Assembly: GCA_902766515.1 (NCBI GenBank)
Contig: CACXEB010000029.1
Span: 1 to 10,362 of the forward strand
Direction of reading: 5' to 3'
Origin: an uncultured Eubacteriales bacterium
Lineage (GTDB): Bacteria; Bacillota_A; Clostridia; Christensenellales; Aristaeellaceae
DNA length: 10,362 nucleotides
Both the position numbers and the translations under genes were made by a program. Shown here one piece after another: positions 7,326-10,362 of this stretch; the first letter of the stretch is position 1, and the number at the start of each line of letters is the position of its first letter. The notes under the pieces were generated by a model that was not told the origin of the DNA, did not search any database, and saw only the letters and a program-made list of their open reading frames with translations.

Positions 7326-7379
7326 TCCGTTGGACAGTCACAGCACCAGACAGCATGAATAATAAGGAGGCTTCTGCAT

Positions 7380-8969
7380 ATGGATATCCGTGAGCTCCCG
7401 CTGGACCGGGCGGAACAAATCGTACGCTCCCTGACGCTGGAGCAGAAAATCGGCCAGATGGTCATCGCCAGCATCGAAGTGACGGAGATGGACGACCGGA
7501 CGCGCGCCTTCCTGCGCGACAACCGGATCGGCAACGTGATCCTGTTCGGCAAGAACTGCGCCGGCCGGACGCAGCTCGCGGCGCTCAACCGGGCCATCCA
7601 GGACGAGGTAACGGCGGCCACCGGGCTGCAGGCGCTGATTTCCATCGACCAGGAGGGCGGCCGCGTGACACGCATCCGCAAGGGGGCGACGGTCTTCCCC
7701 AGCGCGATGTCCGTCGGCGCGTCCGGCGGCCCGGACAACGCCTTTGTGACCGGCTACATCATGGGCACGGAGATGAAGGCGCTGGGCATCTTCCACGATC
7801 TCGCCCCGGTGCTGGACTGCAACCTGGACGACGATCCGCCCGCGCACAGCAACCGGTCCTACGCCATCGACCCGGAAGCGGTCGCGCAGTATGCCGGGGC
7901 CATGGCGCGGGGCCTGCGGGCCGCCGGCATCCTGGACTGCGGCAAGCATTTCCCGGGCCGCGGACACGGGCGCGGGGATACGCACTTTGAATTCGTCGTC
8001 AACTGCGACACCCGCGAAGAGATCATGGAAAAGCGCCTGGTCCCCTTCCGGGCGGCGATGCGCGACGGCATGTGCAGCATCATGACCTCCCATACCTGCT
8101 ACCCTGCCCTCGACGACCGCTGCATCCCCAACACCGTGTCTGACGTGGTGCTGCAGGGGCTCTGCCGGCAGCAGCTCGGCTTCCGGGGGCTTATCCTCAG
8201 CGACGACGTGCTGATGGCCGCTGTCGAGCAGAAGTACGGCGCGGCCAATGCCGCGGTGCTGGCGGCGCAGGCGGGCTGCGACATGGTGATCATCGGCAAC
8301 GGCGGCGACAACGCGGACCCGGACGGCATCGACATCCAGCCGCCCATCGTGGCCCGGATGGTGGAAGCCGCCCGCAGCGGCGAGCTGTCCATGGAACGCG
8401 TGGATGATTCCGTGCGCCGGATCGTCGCCTTCAAGCTCGCCCTGGGCGATATGTACCCGGCCGAAAACGCCGGCGCGCTGAACTGGGCCGCCCACGAGGC
8501 CTTCGCCCGGGCCATCGCGCAGCAGGCGGCGCGGGTCAGCCGGGATACCGCGGGCCTGCTCCCGCTGCCCGCGGGCACGCTCTTCCTGTCCCGCAAATCC
8601 TTCGCCCGGCTGGGCGTGGAGGAAGGTGACCAGCTGTTCGACTCCTTCGCGCCCCTGGCCGCCGCGAGGACCGGCGGAAAAGCCGTGGAATTTGACGAAA
8701 GCCCGGACCTCCATGCCCTCGGCGCGGAGATCGCCGCCGCGCCGGCTGTGGTCTTCTCCGTCATCAACGAGGCGGAATGCGTGCGCCTGCTGGAGGACAT
8801 CCGCGCCGTGCACAGGCTGAACCCGCGGCTGTGCTTCGTGTGCCTTGATTCGCCCCACATTCTCCGGCACGTGCCCTTCGCGCCCTGCGCGGTGTACGGC
8901 TGCGATCAGTCGATCCAGTCCGTGCGGGCCGTGTGCGACCTGCTCACGAAGGAGGCGAAGCCGTGCTGA
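7380..8969 (+). CDS. nagZ: GH3 beta-N-acetylhexosaminidase, NagZ-like, cytoplasmic
   Basis: This is predicted to release terminal beta-linked GlcNAc (or a related N-acetylhexosamine) from short glycans or muropeptides inside the cell. The catalytic (beta/alpha)8 domain fills about residues 10-355. It shows SIDQEGGRVTR (88-98), HSNRSY (156-161), KHFPG (189-193), the flexible-loop Asp-His dyad D200-x-H202 that acts as acid/base in NagZ, and the nucleophile D275 in LILSDDVLM. The usual KHFPGHGDT loop reads KHFPGRGHG, a small departure. About 170 further residues form a short, weakly recognisable GH3 C-terminal domain. There is no signal peptide, whereas many Gram-positive NagZ proteins are secreted; this suggests action after import by the neighbouring transporter. 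The ATG follows AAGGAGG (7364-7370) at 9 nt. The gene overlaps the deacetylase gene by 7 nt and is transcribed away from the uptake operon. Confidence 0.9.
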   Translation: MDIRELPLDRAEQIVRSLTLEQKIGQMVIASIEVTEMDDRTRAFLRDNRIGNVILFGKNCAGRTQLAALNRAIQDEVTAATGLQALISIDQEGGRVTRIRKGATVFPSAMSVGASGGPDNAFVTGYIMGTEMKALGIFHDLAPVLDCNLDDDPPAHSNRSYAIDPEAVAQYAGAMARGLRAAGILDCGKHFPGRGHGRGDTHFEFVVNCDTREEIMEKRLVPFRAAMRDGMCSIMTSHTCYPALDDRCIPNTVSDVVLQGLCRQQLGFRGLILSDDVLMAAVEQKYGAANAAVLAAQAGCDMVIIGNGGDNADPDGIDIQPPIVARMVEAARSGELSMERVDDSVRRIVAFKLALGDMYPAENAGALNWAAHEAFARAIAQQAARVSRDTAGLLPLPAGTLFLSRKSFARLGVEEGDQLFDSFAPLAAARTGGKAVEFDESPDLHALGAEIAAAPAVVFSVINEAECVRLLEDIRAVHRLNPRLCFVCLDSPHILRHVPFAPCAVYGCDQSIQSVRAVCDLLTKEAKPC

Positions 8970-9748
8970 CCTTCCTGATGATCGGCGCCCACCCCGACGA
9001 TATGGACCTCAAGTGCGGCGGGCTGGCCATCCTGCTGAGGCAGCGGGGCCATGCGGTCATTTTTCTGTCCATGACCAACGGCAACGCGGGCCACATGTCC
9101 GAGACCCCCGAATCCCTGCGGACGCGCCGCCTCGGGGAGATGGAGGAAGCCGCGCGGCGGTTCGGCGGGATCCGGTATGAGACGATGGACGTGGACGACG
9201 GGTATCTGACGCCCGGCGTGGCGCTCCGGGACCGGCTGATCCGCTATATCCGCATCAACAGGCCCGATGTGATCATCACCCACCGGAAGTGCGACTACCA
9301 CCCCGATCACCGGGCCTGCGGCCAGCTGGTCAACGACTCGAGCTACCTGGTCGGCGTGCCCCTGATCTGCCCGGACGTCCCCGCCCTGCGGAACGCGCCG
9401 GTGATCCTGTCCTGCGAAGACCGTTTCACCGATCCGACGCCCTTCCGTCCCGACCTGTGCGTTTCCCTGGACAGCGTGATCGACCGGAAGGTCGACGCGG
9501 TGCTCGCCCACCGGTCCCAGATGTACGAGTGGCTGCCCTACGACGGACAGTGGACGGACGTACTGGAAGCCAGGTCGGAAGAGGCGCAGACCGAGGCGCT
9601 GCGGGCGCGGCTGCGCAGGCGTTTCCATGCGACCGCGGCGCGTTTTCCGGACCGCTTTCCGGCGGAAACCGTGTACGGCGAGGCGTTTCAGGTGGACGAA
9701 TACGGCGCTCCCCTCAGCGAAGCGATCCGCAATTGTTTTAATTTCTGA
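8963..9748 (+). CDS. PIG-L/LmbE-family zinc-dependent deacetylase
   Basis: Members of this family remove N-acetyl groups from GlcNAc-containing compounds (GlcNAc-PI, GlcNAc-malate, mycothiol precursors, diacetylchitobiose). It has 261 residues, normal for the family. The zinc and catalytic motif is GAHPDD (H10, D12, D13) followed by a CGG turn (18-20). The second motif is CDYHPDHRA, with H113 and H116 as candidates for the third zinc ligand. The position after HPDD is Met, not the common Glu. I chose the GTG at 8963 because AAGGAGG sits 7 nt upstream and it makes residue 5 onward align (FLMIGAHPDD). An earlier GTG at 8933 is inside the GH3 end without a ribosome site, and the ATG at 8978 would leave almost nothing before the motif. 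The GTGCTGA overlap with the GH3 stop implies translational coupling, hence a shared pathway. The likely substrate is the sugar freed, or the oligosaccharide handled, by the GH3 enzyme. Confidence 0.9.
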   Translation: MLTFLMIGAHPDDMDLKCGGLAILLRQRGHAVIFLSMTNGNAGHMSETPESLRTRRLGEMEEAARRFGGIRYETMDVDDGYLTPGVALRDRLIRYIRINRPDVIITHRKCDYHPDHRACGQLVNDSSYLVGVPLICPDVPALRNAPVILSCEDRFTDPTPFRPDLCVSLDSVIDRKVDAVLAHRSQMYEWLPYDGQWTDVLEARSEEAQTEALRARLRRRFHATAARFPDRFPAETVYGEAFQVDEYGAPLSEAIRNCFNF

Positions 9749-9757
9749 CGCCTGTAC

Positions 9758-9786
9758 TTGCAATTTCAGCGAATAAAGCATATAAT
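9758..9786 (+). promoter_or_regulatory. Sigma-A promoter for the DegV-family gene
   Basis: TTGCAA (9758-9763) and a perfect TATAAT (9781-9786) are spaced by 17 nt. The -35 box begins 10 nt after the deacetylase stop codon, with no terminator between. The DegV gene therefore has its own promoter and may also receive read-through. Start near 9793 gives a leader of about 65 nt. Confidence 0.85.
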
Positions 9787-9858
9787 GTCAAGGTAGCGAC
9801 ACATTTTTGTCCAGTTGCCGCTTGCATACAAAGTACGACAGAAGGAAGGAAGTGCGTC

Positions 9859-10362
9859 ATGCCGCAGGATTATGTATTTATGACAGACAGCGACAGCGAT
9901 CTGCCTTATGATATTGCCGACGCGCGGGGCATCCAGGTGGTCAAAATGCCCTACGCCATCGACGGCAGGGAGTATATGGACGACAACGGCCGGACCAACG
10001 ACCCGCACGAGTTTTTCCAGAAGATGCGTGAGGGCGCGGCACCGGTGACATCGCTGCTCCCGACCCAGAGCTACCTGGAGCTGTTCGAGCCGATCCTGAA
10101 GGAAAAGGACATCCTGTTCATCGCGTTCTCCTCCAACATGTCCGGCACGCAGAAAAACGCCAAGGAAGCGCGGGACATCCTGCTCAAGAAATATCCCGAA
10201 CGCAAGCTGAAGATCGTCGACACGCTACTGATTTCCGGCCCGATGAGCCTGCTGGTCATGCGCGCCCACGACCTGTATATGCAGGGTGCCAGCATGGACG
10301 AGGTGGAGCAGTACGTGCTGGACCGCCGCTTCCATTTCCTGACCTGGATGACGGTGGACGAC
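9859..10362 (+). CDS. DegV-family fatty-acid-binding protein, 5' part (cut by window end)
   Basis: The frame opens at the ATG at 9859 and stays open for 168 codons to the end of the window; full family members are about 280-290 residues. DegV proteins (FakB type) bind a fatty acid and present it to the kinase FakA for phosphorylation and use in phospholipid synthesis. Motifs seen are MTDSDSDLP near residue 8, PVTSLLPT (about 62-69) where the family has a Thr-Ser lipid-head site, LFIAFSSNMSGT (about 86-97) and VDT followed by a Ser-Gly turn (about 120-127). The last visible residues, TWMTVDD, match the family's conserved TVDDL region. A purine-rich GGAAGGAAG precedes the ATG by 6 nt. With its own promoter it is probably unrelated to the amino-sugar genes. 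Confidence 0.88.
   Translation, partial: MPQDYVFMTDSDSDLPYDIADARGIQVVKMPYAIDGREYMDDNGRTNDPHEFFQKMREGAAPVTSLLPTQSYLELFEPILKEKDILFIAFSSNMSGTQKNAKEARDILLKKYPERKLKIVDTLLISGPMSLLVMRAHDLYMQGASMDEVEQYVLDRRFHFLTWMTVDD

Noticed and set aside
7338..8870. A 510-codon open frame on the minus strand, opposite the GH3 gene
   Set aside because: The GH3 frame carries all catalytic motifs; this frame is its antisense shadow with no recognisable domain.
9749..9757. A terminator after the PIG-L gene
   Set aside because: Only 9 nt separate the stop codon from the next -35 box and no stem-loop is present.

Overview
The window looks like chromosomal DNA from a GC-rich member of the Bacillota, probably a gut or rumen Clostridia lineage (for example the Christensenellales/Aristaeella side). 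This is an inference. It rests on AAGGAGG-type ribosome binding sites, near-consensus sigma-A promoters with 17-nt spacers, a LplB/YtcP-type CUT1 sugar transporter with a large binding protein, and a DegV-family gene, all in DNA that is clearly GC-rich by eye. The taxon cannot be fixed from the sequence alone.

Layout. Positions 1-244 are non-coding and hold two copies of an imperfect ~50-nt repeat built around a GC hairpin. A six-gene operon on the minus strand (7159 down to 245) reads: secreted solute-binding protein, LplB-type permease, YtcP-type permease, M20-family metallopeptidase, nagA (GlcNAc-6-phosphate deacetylase) and a ROK-family sugar kinase. Gaps are 8-15 nt except after the binding protein, where an 84-nt gap holds a strong hairpin. 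A 220-nt intergenic region (7160-7379) carries two back-to-back sigma-A promoters. From it, a two-gene plus-strand operon runs the other way: a cytoplasmic GH3 NagZ-like beta-N-acetylhexosaminidase and a PIG-L/LmbE zinc deacetylase, overlapping by 7 nt. A separate promoter at 9758-9786 then drives a DegV-family gene cut by the window end.

How the genes fit together (inference). The binding protein and two permeases, using an ATPase encoded elsewhere, import an N-acetylated amino-sugar oligosaccharide or glycoconjugate. The signal-less GH3 enzyme cuts it inside the cell. The ROK kinase phosphorylates the freed N-acetylhexosamine and NagA removes the acetyl group. The PIG-L enzyme and the M20 enzyme add two further zinc-dependent amidase-type activities, which could act on the N-acetyl group of the unphosphorylated saccharide or on an attached amino acid or peptide. 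The combination suits salvage of chitin-type oligosaccharides, host N-acetylated glycans or peptidoglycan fragments. No nagB, murQ, transporter ATPase or transcription regulator is in the window, so the substrate and the control remain open.
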